DNA of 40,611 nt from Methanosarcina sp. UBA5 (lineage in GTDB: Archaea > Halobacteriota > Methanosarcinia > Methanosarcinales > Methanosarcinaceae): the NCBI RefSeq assembly GCF_002505485.1, contig NZ_DAVG01000076.1, positions 71,984 to 112,594 of the forward strand, written 5' to 3'. Positions 8,838-16,763 of this stretch are shown here, piece by piece. The translations under genes and the position numbers were made by a program. Under the pieces are notes generated by a model. It did not search any database and was not told the DNA's origin. It saw nothing but the letters and a program-made list of their open reading frames with translations. Each line of letters starts with the position of its first letter. The stretch's first letter is position 1.

Positions 8838-10739
8838 TTACTCCTGATTGATGAAGCTATCCAGTTCTTTTTTCAACATCTGGCTAAGGATTTTTCCATC
8901 AACCGTGCCCCTGTATTCTTTCATGACAATACCCATGAGGGGGCCAAGAGCTGACGGACCTTTTTCCTTGATAAAGTCTCCTCTTTCCCTGACGATTTTC
9001 TTGATGAAGTTTTCAACTTCTTCGGGGTCAAAAGCACTGAACCCAAGCTTTGAGATCGCTTCTGGCGCGCTTAGTTCAGGCTCTTTTGCAAGAGCGGCCA
9101 AAAGATCCTGGATAGCTTCTTTTGCTATTTCCTGGTTTGAAATAGCTGCAAAAAGCCCTTTGAAATGCTCATCCGCAAGGTTTTCTGTCTCGACCCCGTT
9201 TCTCCGGATTTCCGGAACGATCCCGACAAGAGTTCTGGCAATGAGGGTTGAGTTTACGTTTGCATCTTTTCTGTATGTCTCAATCAGGTCTTCAAAGAGA
9301 GGAAGATGCTTTGAATAAGCTACTTTTTCGGCAAGCTCTTCATTCAGGCCGTTTTCAGAGACAAAACGTTTCGCCCGTTCAGTAAGGAGTTCGGGAATCT
9401 CAATTGAATCGAAATATTCCTGCGAGATTTCGATTTGAGGCACATCGGTTTCAGGGTACATCCTTGCAGCACCAGGAAGAGGACGCATATAAGCGGTATT
9501 TCCATCGAGAAGGGCTTTTCTGGTCTCTTCAGGAATTCCTTCTATGGCTTCTTTTGCTCTTTCAATAACCGCTTCGATTGCGAGCCTGGCTTTTTCGGGC
9601 TCGTCCGCAACCATTATTACGGCATCCCCTGCGGATGCACCTATCGCGTTTCTGACAGTCTTGACTTCTTTTTCAGTTATCCCGTAGTTGGGAAGTTCAT
9701 CGGTGTGGAAAATCCCTCCAACGCCCGCAGTCTTTGCCCTGTCTGAAAATTCGGTCCCGAGCCTTCTTCCTGGCTGCACTTCTTTGCCTACAAGTCCATC
9801 AAATTTCCTGAGAAGAGCTGCAAGGACTGCACCTTTTTTTACGCCTTTTTGCAAGACTTTAGATTTAGTGTCTACAAAAAGCCCTGTTACGTCGTAGATT
9901 TCCTCGCAGACGAAGGCTTTTCTTTCCATAAGCTCCTGCCTGATAAAAAGAAGATTTAACTGCCTTTCAACTTCCCTGCGGACAATATCTTCTATCAGGT
10001 CAAGCGCCTGCACGCCTTTTATTTCGACTCTTGCGCCTTCGGCAATTGAGATGTTTACATCCTGCCTGATTGTGCCAAGCCCTCTCTTTACTTTGCCTGT
10101 AGACCTGAGGAACATTCCTATCTGCTCGGCAATCTCTCTTGCCTGGCGAGGAGTTCTGATATCCGGTGCAGTCGCGATCTCCACAAGCGGAATTCCCAGC
10201 CTGTCCAGGGAATATATGATCGAGTCTCCAATCTCTTCTACTTTCTGGGCGGCTTCTTCTTCCACGCAGAGGCTGTCAATTCCACATCGTCCATCAGAGG
10301 TTTCGATATACCCGTCACTTGCAAGAAAAGCAGTCCTCTGAAATCCGCTTGTGTTAGACCCGTCGACCACAATCTTCCTCATAACATGCATCTGGTCGAC
10401 AGGCTTCATGTTGAAGAGTTTTGCAACCCCCAGGGAAATAGCCAAGGCTTCCTTATTGAGTTCTCTTGGAGGCTCTTCGTCATTTTCTATAAGGCAAGTC
10501 GTATCGTAAGCCTTATAGATATACTTCCTCCTGATCTTGGTCTGCTCCACCGCAGCCCTGTCTTTTTCTCCCATCTCACTTTCCGTAGCTCTGAGATACC
10601 TGAAAAACTTGAAGTCCGAGTCCTTGACATCTCTTATCAGAGTTGGACACCTGCAGAACAGCTTCTCCTTCGAATCCAGCTGCTGGTGAATTTCAAGCCC
10701 GGCTTTCAGCCCAAGTTCACTGTAATCGTATTTTTCCAT
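8838..10739 (-). CDS. gatE: glutamyl-tRNA(Gln) amidotransferase subunit E
   Basis: Subunit E of the archaeal GatDE complex, which converts Glu-tRNA(Gln) to Gln-tRNA(Gln) using ammonia released by the GatD asparaginase. The 633-residue length is right for GatE. It opens with DYSELGLKAGLEIHQQLDS and continues with KLFCRCPTL, typical of the GatB/GatE catalytic cradle, with LGTIRQDVNISI in the kinase-like core. An AspRS-like insertion and a C-terminal YqeY-like tail (QDLLAALAKEPE, GPLMGIVMKEYRG) follow. The ATG at 10739 follows GGGTGA by a few bases. GatD is not in the window. Upstream DNA is low-complexity T/A-rich sequence. Confidence 0.95.
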   Translation of the reverse strand: MEKYDYSELGLKAGLEIHQQLDSKEKLFCRCPTLIRDVKDSDFKFFRYLRATESEMGEKDRAAVEQTKIRRKYIYKAYDTTCLIENDEEPPRELNKEALAISLGVAKLFNMKPVDQMHVMRKIVVDGSNTSGFQRTAFLASDGYIETSDGRCGIDSLCVEEEAAQKVEEIGDSIIYSLDRLGIPLVEIATAPDIRTPRQAREIAEQIGMFLRSTGKVKRGLGTIRQDVNISIAEGARVEIKGVQALDLIEDIVRREVERQLNLLFIRQELMERKAFVCEEIYDVTGLFVDTKSKVLQKGVKKGAVLAALLRKFDGLVGKEVQPGRRLGTEFSDRAKTAGVGGIFHTDELPNYGITEKEVKTVRNAIGASAGDAVIMVADEPEKARLAIEAVIERAKEAIEGIPEETRKALLDGNTAYMRPLPGAARMYPETDVPQIEISQEYFDSIEIPELLTERAKRFVSENGLNEELAEKVAYSKHLPLFEDLIETYRKDANVNSTLIARTLVGIVPEIRRNGVETENLADEHFKGLFAAISNQEIAKEAIQDLLAALAKEPELSAPEAISKLGFSAFDPEEVENFIKKIVRERGDFIKEKGPSALGPLMGIVMKEYRGTVDGKILSQMLKKELDSFINQE

Positions 10740-11557
10740 ATTTTCACCCGAATCTAAGCAGGAAGCGCCTTAATTTTCTTTAATTTACCTTAATTTCCTT
10801 AAAGTTTCCTTGAATTCTTTATAATTTTCCTAAATTCTTTTTAATTTTCCTTAAGCTCTTTTAAATTTTTATTTAAGTCCAGTCTTTCAAATCTAGCTCT
10901 TTTTGAGCTCCCTTCAGTTTTAAGTCCTTCGGCTCGTTACTTCCTCTCTTCTTTTTAAACACTTTTGCGCTCGATTCCTCTCTTAGCTTTATTAGGTGCT
11001 GTACTGGCAATTATCAATTATCATTGAGTAATTGTTGAATAATTATTGAGTAGGAAACTGAATGTAAAAGGTATTATAAAATGTATAAAGGTATTTCTGT
11101 ATATAAGAGTGAAGCAATTCAATTGACTCGCTAATTAATAAAATCAGTAAAGAAGTGCAGGCTGCTTTCAGGCAGAGAACCTCTTTTCGAAAATTATTTT
11201 AAGCGTTGTTCTGCACAGAGGAAATCTCCTCTCGGGTTATGATGGTACTTCTGGAGTGTAATTATAGAAATTTCCGGTGATCCATCTGTCTAGAGTACGA
11301 TCAACTATAGTCCTTGAAGTAAGTATTTGCACTTACTTTATAACCATGGAAGATCAGAAAGCATGGAATAATTGTGCCCTATTTACTTTATTCTGTATTT
11401 TCCGTGGTTAACCTTTCACTTGAGATTGGTGAAAAAATTTTGGTCCTTGATTATAAAAATATCCATTTACAAGACGAGACTAAGATTTACCCTCGACATT
11501 ATGCCATTTAGGTCGCACTCTATAGAACTTCCATTCTAATTTCCTGAAAACGCACAC
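10740..11557. other. long intergenic region with low-complexity T/C-rich DNA
   Basis: The first 130 bases upstream of gatE are repeated TTAATTTxCCTTAA-like words. The remainder has no convincing ORF. A perfect inverted repeat at 11317-11338 is described separately. An undetected small RNA is possible. Confidence 0.4.
11317..11338. promoter_or_regulatory. 8-bp perfect inverted repeat, possible operator or hairpin
   Basis: AAGTAAGT, six-base spacer, ACTTACTT. The symmetry fits a dimeric regulator site. As an RNA hairpin it is AT-rich and lacks a following T-run. No gene begins close by. Confidence 0.3.
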
Positions 11558-11567
11558 CTTTATATAA
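11558..11567 (+). promoter_or_regulatory. TATA box of the YwbE-like gene
   Basis: CTTTATATAA is centred about 25 bases before ATG 11588. Archaeal transcripts start about 25 bases past the box centre, so the mRNA should begin at or next to the start codon. No ribosome-binding site is present, consistent with a leaderless transcript. Confidence 0.55.
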
Positions 11568-11587
11568 TCTCTAACTTACCTTCTGCC

Positions 11588-11782
11588 ATGAGCAATGGTA
11601 CTATAAGAGCAAATATTAAAGAAGGAATGAATGTCGGAATCGTCTTAAAAGCAGACCAGAAAACCGGAAAAATTACTCGAGGCGTCGTAAAGAGAATTTT
11701 AACCAATTCTTCAACTCACCCGCACGGAATAAAAGTGCAGTTAACGGATGGCCAGGTTGGAAGAGTCAAGGAAATCTATTAA
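11588..11782 (+). CDS. YwbE family protein
   Basis: A 64-residue basic protein matching the small YwbE family (DUF2196). It opens MSNGTIRANIKEGMNVGIVL and contains KTGKITRGVVKRIL, TNSSTHPHGIKVQL and DGQVGRVKEI. The compact beta-rich pattern looks like an SH3/KOW-type barrel, which suggests nucleic acid binding, but the family role is not established. The whole family length is present. Transcription appears leaderless. It stands alone. Confidence 0.85.
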   Translation: MSNGTIRANIKEGMNVGIVLKADQKTGKITRGVVKRILTNSSTHPHGIKVQLTDGQVGRVKEIY

Positions 11783-12004
11783 AAGTTGCAGGATAAGTTA
11801 TTTTTCGAAAACTGGCACGCTGACCGCTGGCAAAAAGGAGCCGCCACCAATCGCATATCTATTAACTTTATGTTGAGCCTGAATTCAAAAATTTCACTTA
11901 TGACCGGATAACAGTATTACAAAATCTAAAGCTCCGTTCCTGAAGCCGAAAGCATCCGAGAACCCTATCAACCGTATATCAATCGCCAGTTCACTCAAGG
12001 AAAT

Positions 12005-12037
12005 ATGAAAAAAGCGCCTGGGAATAAAATATGCTAA
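12005..12037 (+). CDS. possible 10-codon leader ORF
   Basis: An ATG at 12005 preceded by AAGGA opens a frame reading MKKAPGNKIC then stop at 12035-12037. It overlaps the start codon of the following gene (ATG 12031) by 7 bases in another frame, an arrangement that would allow translational coupling. It is too short to judge by composition. Confidence 0.2.
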   Translation: MKKAPGNKIC

Positions 12038-12840
12038 AGGCTATTGCTTCAAATATATTTTTGATTGTCAGTACAAGGCTTGGCAGAGAGATCGAGAAAA
12101 TATTTACGCAGCACCGGGAGCAGAAGCAGGTCATTGTGACTGAAGAAATTCTGCAAAAACTTCCGAATCCGGTAAAAAGATATCTTAAGTATACTGGGGT
12201 GGTTGGCAAGCCGATAGTACAAACGATAAGGCTCAAGCAGGTAGGAAAAATCCGGAAAGATGCTACACAACCATGGATGAATTTTGAGGCAAAACAATAT
12301 TACTCCATAGACCAGCCGGGTTTCATTTGGATTGCGTATATGAAAATCTTGGGTTTGCCGTTGATGCGAGTGAGAGATTATTACATGGAGGGCAGGGGCA
12401 ATATTTTGGTGAAGGCACTTTCATTATTCACAGTTGCGGATTCCGGAGGCGAGAAAATGGATCAGGGAGCAATGATGCGCTACCTTAATGAGATGATGTG
12501 GTTTCCGTCGGCTTATCTCGGAAAAAACATTTCTTTCGAGTCCATTGATACCAGCTCGGCGAGAGTGACGTTGAGGAATATGGGGAAAAGTGTAACGGCA
12601 ACGATGTATTTTGATGACGAAGGAAGATTGACAAATTTCATGGCTCCGCGTTACCGGGATATAGGCAACGGTAGGTTTGAACTGGAAAACTGGTCCACTC
12701 CGATTCGAGAATATGGCGAGTTTGAGGGATTGAGACTTCCTATAAAAGGGGCAGCTGTCTGGAATTTAAGAGAAGGCGATATGGAGTATATTGATGCAAC
12801 AGTAACCGATTTAAAGTATGATCCGGAAGGGCCGTATTGA
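12031..12840 (+). CDS. DUF6544/DUF6920-like protein
   Basis: A 269-residue protein resembling an uncharacterised family annotated as DUF6544 or DUF6920. Landmarks are LPNPVKRYLKYTGVVGKP, WMNFEAKQYY, DQPGFIWIAY, the YYMEGRGNILVKAL block, MMRYLNEMMWFPSAYL and GEFEGLRLPIKGAAVWNL. A weakly hydrophobic N-terminus could be a membrane anchor or uncleaved signal. The fold and reaction of the family are not known to me. A weak GGGA precedes ATG 12031, and a 10-codon ORF with a better ribosome site overlaps the start. No operon partner is visible. Confidence 0.75.
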   Translation: MLKAIASNIFLIVSTRLGREIEKIFTQHREQKQVIVTEEILQKLPNPVKRYLKYTGVVGKPIVQTIRLKQVGKIRKDATQPWMNFEAKQYYSIDQPGFIWIAYMKILGLPLMRVRDYYMEGRGNILVKALSLFTVADSGGEKMDQGAMMRYLNEMMWFPSAYLGKNISFESIDTSSARVTLRNMGKSVTATMYFDDEGRLTNFMAPRYRDIGNGRFELENWSTPIREYGEFEGLRLPIKGAAVWNLREGDMEYIDATVTDLKYDPEGPY

Positions 12841-13629
12841 GATAATAGAAGCAAATGAGGAAGCAAACGGCGCCTTCCAGCTGCCACCCGGACTGTAAGT
12901 CTGTTTTCAACGTTTCAGTCCTGCAGCTTAATTCTCCTGGATTACTCTTCAGGTTAATTGTCCGAGATTATCTTTTAGCTCTCAAGATTTAAATTTCTTT
13001 TTTAATTTTTTTCAAAAGAGACGAATATATAAAGAGAAAATGTACTCACTTCTTATTTTGACTCTGAGCCTATCTCAATCCCAGTCAGCTTATTAAGGGT
13101 TTGTTATGGAATTTAGAGGCCGTAAATTAATATTGGAGTCTATTGGAAAAGATTTACCGATTCATTTATTTTTTCAGTAATTTTTACATATATAACCGAT
13201 GATATCAGGAGAGCTAATAATTGAATACTTTATTTTGCACCCCTTTGCCCTTTTTTAATTAATATTCAAGCTTCTAGATATTATTTTTAAATTTTGAATT
13301 TCCTTCATATTTTATAAAGGGAAATAAAGTATCATCAAGTTTTAAAGCTCGGTTCAGAGTAATGCATAAGATTATTGGAAAAAGTATACTTATATTTTAA
13401 TTTTACAATATAAGAATATAGTCCCAGCTTGCCTCCCTAAAAAATGTTAAGCCAAAAGTAGGGAAGCGATAAAATGGGAATTTTAAGATTTTTAGAATTT
13501 GAAGGAATAAAGATATTAAAAAAGAAAAAAAGATCTTAAAAACAAAAAGGAAAAAAATCTTAAAAAATAAGAAGGGAAATTCAAAAAACGGGTAGAAACA
13601 TTAAGAAATAAAATGAACTTTAGGGAAGT
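12841..13629. other. long AT-rich intergenic region
   Basis: No convincing ORF. It contains a perfect 8-bp inverted repeat (CTTATATT/AATATAAG, 13388-13413) and, at 13490-13600, purine-rich repeated AAAAAAGATCTTAAAAA-like words. Otherwise I see nothing. Confidence 0.4.
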
Positions 13630-13836
13630 TCAAACGAAAACTGCGGCTTCTGTTGATTTTATACAAACGTTGCTACCTCCGATTCCTTCCGGAGCCAATG
13701 CAGCAGGAGTCATAAATGAATCCCGTACAGGCAACTTGTCCTGCAGTCCTGGATATGTTTCGCATCCCTGACATGTTTCATGGACAACAGTTGCACGGCA
13801 GCAGAAACTATGTTTGCCATATTTCTCTGTAAGGGC
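13630..13836 (-). pseudogene. Cys-rich protein fragment, C-terminal piece
   Basis: The minus strand is open for 68 codons after an in-frame TGA (13837-13839), ending at stop 13630-13632. It reads like real protein: EKYGKHSFCCRATVVHETCQ, then GCETYPGLQDKLPVRD, then SFMTPAALAPEGIGGSN. Composition is unlike the surrounding AT-rich DNA and includes five Cys. No suitable start codon precedes the conserved-looking part. I do not recognise the family. It lies beside a broken SMR transporter, so this is probably gene debris. Confidence 0.4.
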
Positions 13837-13950
13837 TCAAACCTGGAGGTTAGACCATAGGTCAACTGTGGGAATGAAAAACCGAAATGTAACGGTTGTA
13901 AGACGGTGTCGGATACCGTGTCAATGAGGGCTAGATCCTTACACAGAAGA

Positions 13951-13998
13951 ATATTTCAGGGAGCTCGTGAGGGCGGTTTCAGGAGCTCCCTGAAATAT
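13951..13998. terminator. 16-bp perfect inverted repeat, strong hairpin
   Basis: ATATTTCAGGGAGCTC and its exact complement at 13983-13998 are separated by 16 bases. Pyrimidine-rich DNA (CTTTCTTATTTTT) follows on the plus strand. It sits just past the truncated end of the SMR pseudogene and could act as a terminator in either direction or mark the edge of an inserted element. Confidence 0.5.
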
Positions 13999-14014
13999 CT
14001 TTCTTATTTTTAAG

Positions 14015-14262
14015 TCACTGTTCAGGAGACTCGAAAATCCCGACCACAGTGATCAGAGCTGTCCCGAGCCCTGCCCAGATTGCGTATGCAATGCTGACAT
14101 CCATCCTTTTATGGCCAGAGTAAAAAAGAAAAAACTGATTACGTAAAAAAGAAAAATCAAAATTGAAGGAATTAATCTTGAAAACCCCTGCGATAGTTTC
14201 ATGCATGTAGTACCGCAGACCTCAAATAGAATTGCCAGTAAAAACAGGTAATAATAATTCAT
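14015..14262 (-). pseudogene. SMR-family multidrug transporter, frameshifted and truncated
   Basis: The minus strand from ATG 14262 encodes the first two helices of a small multidrug resistance transporter: YYLFLLAILFEVCGTTCMKL, with the conserved membrane Glu in LFEVCGT, then GFSRLIPSILIFLFYVISFF. The frame breaks at a run of A (plus-strand T 14107-14110). Restoring one base gives TLAIKRMDVSIAYAIWAGLG and TALITVVGIF, the classic third-helix motif. The frame then stops after ESPEQ, about 35 residues short of the normal 105. Both the frameshift and the missing fourth helix make function unlikely. Confidence 0.8.
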
Positions 14263-14484
14263 CCATTTGTTATCTCTTGTCTTTTGTTATTTCTTTGTCA
14301 AAACTAATTTATAATTTTAAATCCTTTTTTACAGGTTTATATTTCTCTCATATTGCTGAAACACGGTTACTATGGCAAACCATTATACTTACTTTTTTCA
14401 ATCAAAGCAGTGATTTAAGGCTCAGAATATTTTATTTCGTTTGCAGGTTTTTATTGTTAGGATTCCGGACTCTTCGCAGATATG

Positions 14485-14493
14485 TTTATATAT
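14485..14493 (+). promoter_or_regulatory. TATA box of CxxC gene A
   Basis: TTTATATAT lies about 27 bases before the first base of the leader block shared with the two sister genes, so the block likely begins at the transcription start. Confidence 0.5.
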
Positions 14494-14516
14494 GATAAGA
14501 GCTTGGGACATATTGG

Positions 14517-14642
14517 CAGTAAAAATAAAGAGTCATATAATCTGTTATTAAAAACTTCACTTTTGTTTTTAATAAAAGAATGTATAGATCTTATTTTTAT
14601 AGCAACCTAGACTGTATCCGTTATAAGCGGAGGTGAAACAAA
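14517..14642 (+). promoter_or_regulatory. conserved structured 5' leader, copy A
   Basis: This leader is shared with copies B and C and has two hairpins. The upstream one has an 11-bp perfect stem (TTATTAAAAAC at 14545-14555, GTTTTTAATAA at 14565-14575) with a 9-base loop. The downstream one is CCGT-TATAA-GCGG at 14618-14630, whose 3' arm supplies the first GG of the Shine-Dalgarno GGAGGTGA (14629-14636). The word ATATAATCTGTTATTAAAAAC is nearly identical in all copies. The small hairpin could limit ribosome access and so regulate translation. Confidence 0.6.
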
Positions 14643-14864
14643 ATGAGTTTTAATGACAGAGGGAACTCTTTCAGGGGAAGAGACAGCAACCGGGGAAACA
14701 GAGACAACAATCGCGGAGGTTTCAGAGGTGGCAACAGCGGCCCCAGAGAAATGTACCCCGCAGTTTGTTCTGACTGTGGTGTAGAGACACAGGTTCCATT
14801 CAAGCCAGCTGAAGGAAGACCGGTTTACTGCAGAGACTGCCTACCAAACCACAGGAAGTTCTAA
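14643..14864 (+). CDS. CxxC-x17-CxxC zinc-ribbon protein with RG/RGG-rich N-terminus (A)
   Basis: A 73-residue protein in two parts. Residues 1-37 are rich in Gly, Arg, Asn and Asp (RGRDSNRGNRDNNRGGFRGG), resembling RGG boxes that bind RNA. The C-terminal part has CSDC and CRDC separated by exactly 17 residues, with VPFKP and GRPVYC between, a probable zinc ribbon. This matches a Methanosarcina-associated small-protein family defined by the CxxC-x17-CxxC domain. A strong GGAGGTGA precedes ATG by 6 bases. Two sisters and a decayed copy follow within 3 kb, interleaved with two aIF-1A genes. A role in RNA or translation is inferred from the RG-rich region and the neighbours. Confidence 0.85.
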   Translation: MSFNDRGNSFRGRDSNRGNRDNNRGGFRGGNSGPREMYPAVCSDCGVETQVPFKPAEGRPVYCRDCLPNHRKF

Positions 14865-15026
14865 ATCCAGAAATTCCAGAATTTTCGATTTTTAATTATA
14901 TCACTGGAAACCTTCCTGTAACAGGGGTTTCCAAACTCCTTTTATTATTATGTATAATTGATCACACCAAAGTATTTTCTCTTTGAGGAAGCCGCTTCTA
15001 TTTCTTCCGGTAGTTATTGGATAAAT

Positions 15027-15036
15027 CTTATATAAC
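15027..15036 (+). promoter_or_regulatory. TATA box of CxxC gene B
   Basis: CTTATATAAC lies about 26 bases before the shared leader block of copy B, the same spacing as in copies A and C. Confidence 0.5.
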
Positions 15037-15057
15037 ATGGAAATGGTTATATCTTTA

Positions 15058-15180
15058 GTAAAAATAATGAGACATATAATCTGTTATTAAAAACTCCATT
15101 TTTGTTTTTAAATAATAAGTTATATCCGATCATGTTTTTATCGAATACAGGTACCCGCTATAAGCGGAGGTGAAACGAAA
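15058..15180 (+). promoter_or_regulatory. conserved structured 5' leader, copy B
   Basis: Same layout as copy A: TTATTAAAAAC at 15085-15095, pairing with GTTTTTAAATAA from 15105 (one bulged A), then CCGC-TATAA-GCGG at 15055+100 to 15167 (CCGC 15155-15158, GCGG 15164-15167) overlapping GGAGGTGA at 15166-15173. The sequence between the two hairpins differs from copies A and C, while both stems are kept. Confidence 0.6.
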
Positions 15181-15393
15181 ATGGGTTTTAATGACAGAGG
15201 AAATTCTTACCGTGGAGGCAACCGGGGAAGCAGTGGCGGCCGTGGAGGTTTCAGAGGCGGCAACAGCGGCCCCAGGGAAATGCACAAGGTTGTCTGTTCG
15301 GACTGCGGTGTTGAGACCGAAGTTCCGTTCAAACCAACAGAAGGACGACCGGTTTATTGCAGGGATTGCCTACCTAACCACAGGAAGTTCTAA
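15181..15393 (+). CDS. CxxC-x17-CxxC zinc-ribbon protein with RG/RGG-rich N-terminus (B)
   Basis: A 70-residue sister of gene A. The N-terminal part reads RGNSYRGGNRGSSGGRGGFR and is even more Gly/Arg-rich. The C-terminal ribbon has CSDC and CRDC 17 residues apart, with EVPFKPTEGRPVYC between, and ends NHRKF as in A. It has the same strong ribosome site and leader. An alternative frame from 15170 stays open to 15541 but is only a shadow with no family features. Function is inferred as for A. Confidence 0.85.
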   Translation: MGFNDRGNSYRGGNRGSSGGRGGFRGGNSGPREMHKVVCSDCGVETEVPFKPTEGRPVYCRDCLPNHRKF

Positions 15394-15557
15394 ACTAAAA
15401 CTTCATAAGAATGAGTTAAGTAAAGTGTTGATTTTAGAAAATCCCAACACTTGTTCCATTTTTAGTTGGTGTTTTTACCTTATGGCTGGTGAAGGACATC
15501 AGAATCCTGAATTTTATGAACTTTCAAGATTTAATTGTTAAATTTGGTCTGAATACT

Positions 15558-15676
15558 GTTGCAGGTACTTTTATAGTTTATTATTGATAGTTTATTGTTG
15601 CAGGTACTTTTATAGTTTATTATTGTATAGTTTATTGTTGCAGGTACTTTTGTAGTTTATTGTTGTATAGTTTATT
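15558..15676 (+). repeat. three tandem 39-40 bp repeats
   Basis: Units begin GTTGCAGGTACTTTTATAG and end ATAGTTTATT at 15558-15596, 15597-15636 and 15637-15676, differing at only a few positions. They lie between CxxC gene B and aIF-1A copy 1. No spacers separate the units, so this is not a CRISPR array. Confidence 0.85.
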
Positions 15677-15854
15677 GTTATATAAAAGTGCCCTGAAAGA
15701 GTAAGCAAACTCTCAGTATAGACTAAAGAGTAACACTAAAAAGTAATTGAAGGATCTTTAAGGGCCTTTGAAATAAGAAAGTTTCCTGAGGTTCAGGGTT
15801 TTTTAGAGATTTTAAGAGTTTCTTTAATCCCTATTCATTTATGAACCTTAACGT

Positions 15855-15891
15855 CAAAGTACATAAAGCATCCGTAGATACGGAAACTTTG
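15855..15891 (+). promoter_or_regulatory. hairpin upstream of aIF-1A copy 1
   Basis: Nested inverted repeats: CAAAGT (15855-15860) with ACTTTG (15886-15891), enclosing CCGT-AGAT-ACGG (15872-15883). It lies about 65 bases before the CTG start. It could sit in the leader RNA; no equivalent is seen before aIF-1A copy 2. Confidence 0.3.
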
Positions 15892-15955
15892 AAAAATATG
15901 ACGTAATAAAAGCAGATTGTATAAGCTAATAATGATAATAATAAGAGGAATTAAC

Positions 15956-16300
15956 CTGGCGAACTATAGAAGCAATATAAGAAAGAGAAAGGCAGGAACT
16001 GGAAGCTCCGTGCCCGCTACTCAGGAAGTAACAAGGGTACGCACACCGCGTAGGGAAAATCACGAAGTTCTAGCAACAGTATCAAGTTTACTTGGTTCAA
16101 AAAGAGTTACATTGCAGTGTATGGATGGTATAGTCCGAATGGGCCGGATTCCCGGGTCCAAAAACAAGAAAATGTGGATCCATGAGGGGGACGTAGTAAT
16201 CGTCGCTCCGTGGGAAATTCAGGATTCTAAAGCCGATGTGATCTGGAAGTATACAAGGCCCCAAGTTGAGTGGCTTGAGAGAAAAGGGTACCTCAAATAA
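15956..16300 (+). CDS. eif1A: archaeal translation initiation factor 1A, copy 1 (CTG start)
   Basis: Translation initiation factor aIF-1A, the archaeal IF1/eIF1A homologue that binds the small subunit A site. The basic N-terminus (ANYRSNIRKRK) leads into an S1/IF1-type OB fold: EVLATVSSLLGSKRVTLQC, MDGIVRMGRIPGS, MWIHEGDVVIV. It ends with the C-terminal tail EWLERKGYLK. With initiation at CTG 15956 the protein has 114 residues, matching copy 2 (115), and the sequence around it (GAGGAATTAA, then CTGGC) mirrors copy 2, which uses TTG. Upstream TTG 15917 and ATG 15932 are in frame but would add residues absent from copy 2 and lack a ribosome site. It sits between two CxxC-x17-CxxC genes. Confidence 0.88.
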   Translation: MANYRSNIRKRKAGTGSSVPATQEVTRVRTPRRENHEVLATVSSLLGSKRVTLQCMDGIVRMGRIPGSKNKKMWIHEGDVVIVAPWEIQDSKADVIWKYTRPQVEWLERKGYLK

Positions 16301-16400
16301 GTACCGAAATAATATCGTAAAATTTAATAAAACCAGCTTGCCCTGATTATACTCCGGTTTTAACCAGTTTTCGGTTAAACCTCTTCCCCTCTTACATACT

Positions 16401-16520
16401 CCCTCTTCAACTTATCTTTAATCTCTTCAACTTATCTTTAACCTCTTCAACTCATCTTTATCCCTTTTAACTTACCTTTAGCCTTTTTAACTTGTTTTTA
16501 ATCTTTTCAATGACTTTTAA
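16401..16520 (+). repeat. six tandem 20-bp repeats
   Basis: Exactly 20-base units at 16401, 16421, 16441, 16461, 16481 and 16501, of the form xCCTCTTCAACTTATCTTTA, with increasing divergence toward the right. They lie in the gap after aIF-1A copy 1. There are no spacers and no ORF. Replication slippage is the simplest origin. Confidence 0.8.
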
Positions 16521-16734
16521 TTTTCTTACCAATTTCCTTCAGTCCCGCTAACTTAGCATTTAACCTCTTAATTATTCTCATCTGGCTATGGAGTTTAACT
16601 TGCAATTATAGTCTCTGCCAGTAAGTCTCTGCCAGTAAGAAACTATCTGGAAAGAGTTTTTAAAGATTAGGCTAACAGAGGCAACTCTAAAGCAGCAAGA
16701 ACTTTCGGCGGGATTTTGATTTTTATGAGTAAAA

Positions 16735-16744
16735 CTTATATAAT
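16735..16744 (+). promoter_or_regulatory. TATA box of CxxC gene C
   Basis: CTTATATAAT lies about 25 bases before the shared leader block of copy C. Confidence 0.5.
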
Positions 16745-16763
16745 TTGACTGTATATTAAGAGC

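Noticed and set aside
13620..14010. Group II intron or structured RNA
   Set aside because: Several stems are present, but no domain V or reverse transcriptase sequence can be found, and protein remnants explain part of the region.
15917..15955. Start of aIF-1A copy 1 at TTG 15917 or ATG 15932
   Set aside because: No ribosome site, the ATG precedes the ribosome site used, and the extra residues are absent in copy 2.
15558..16520. Possible CRISPR array
   Set aside because: Both repeat blocks are head-to-tail without spacers, and no cas genes are present.
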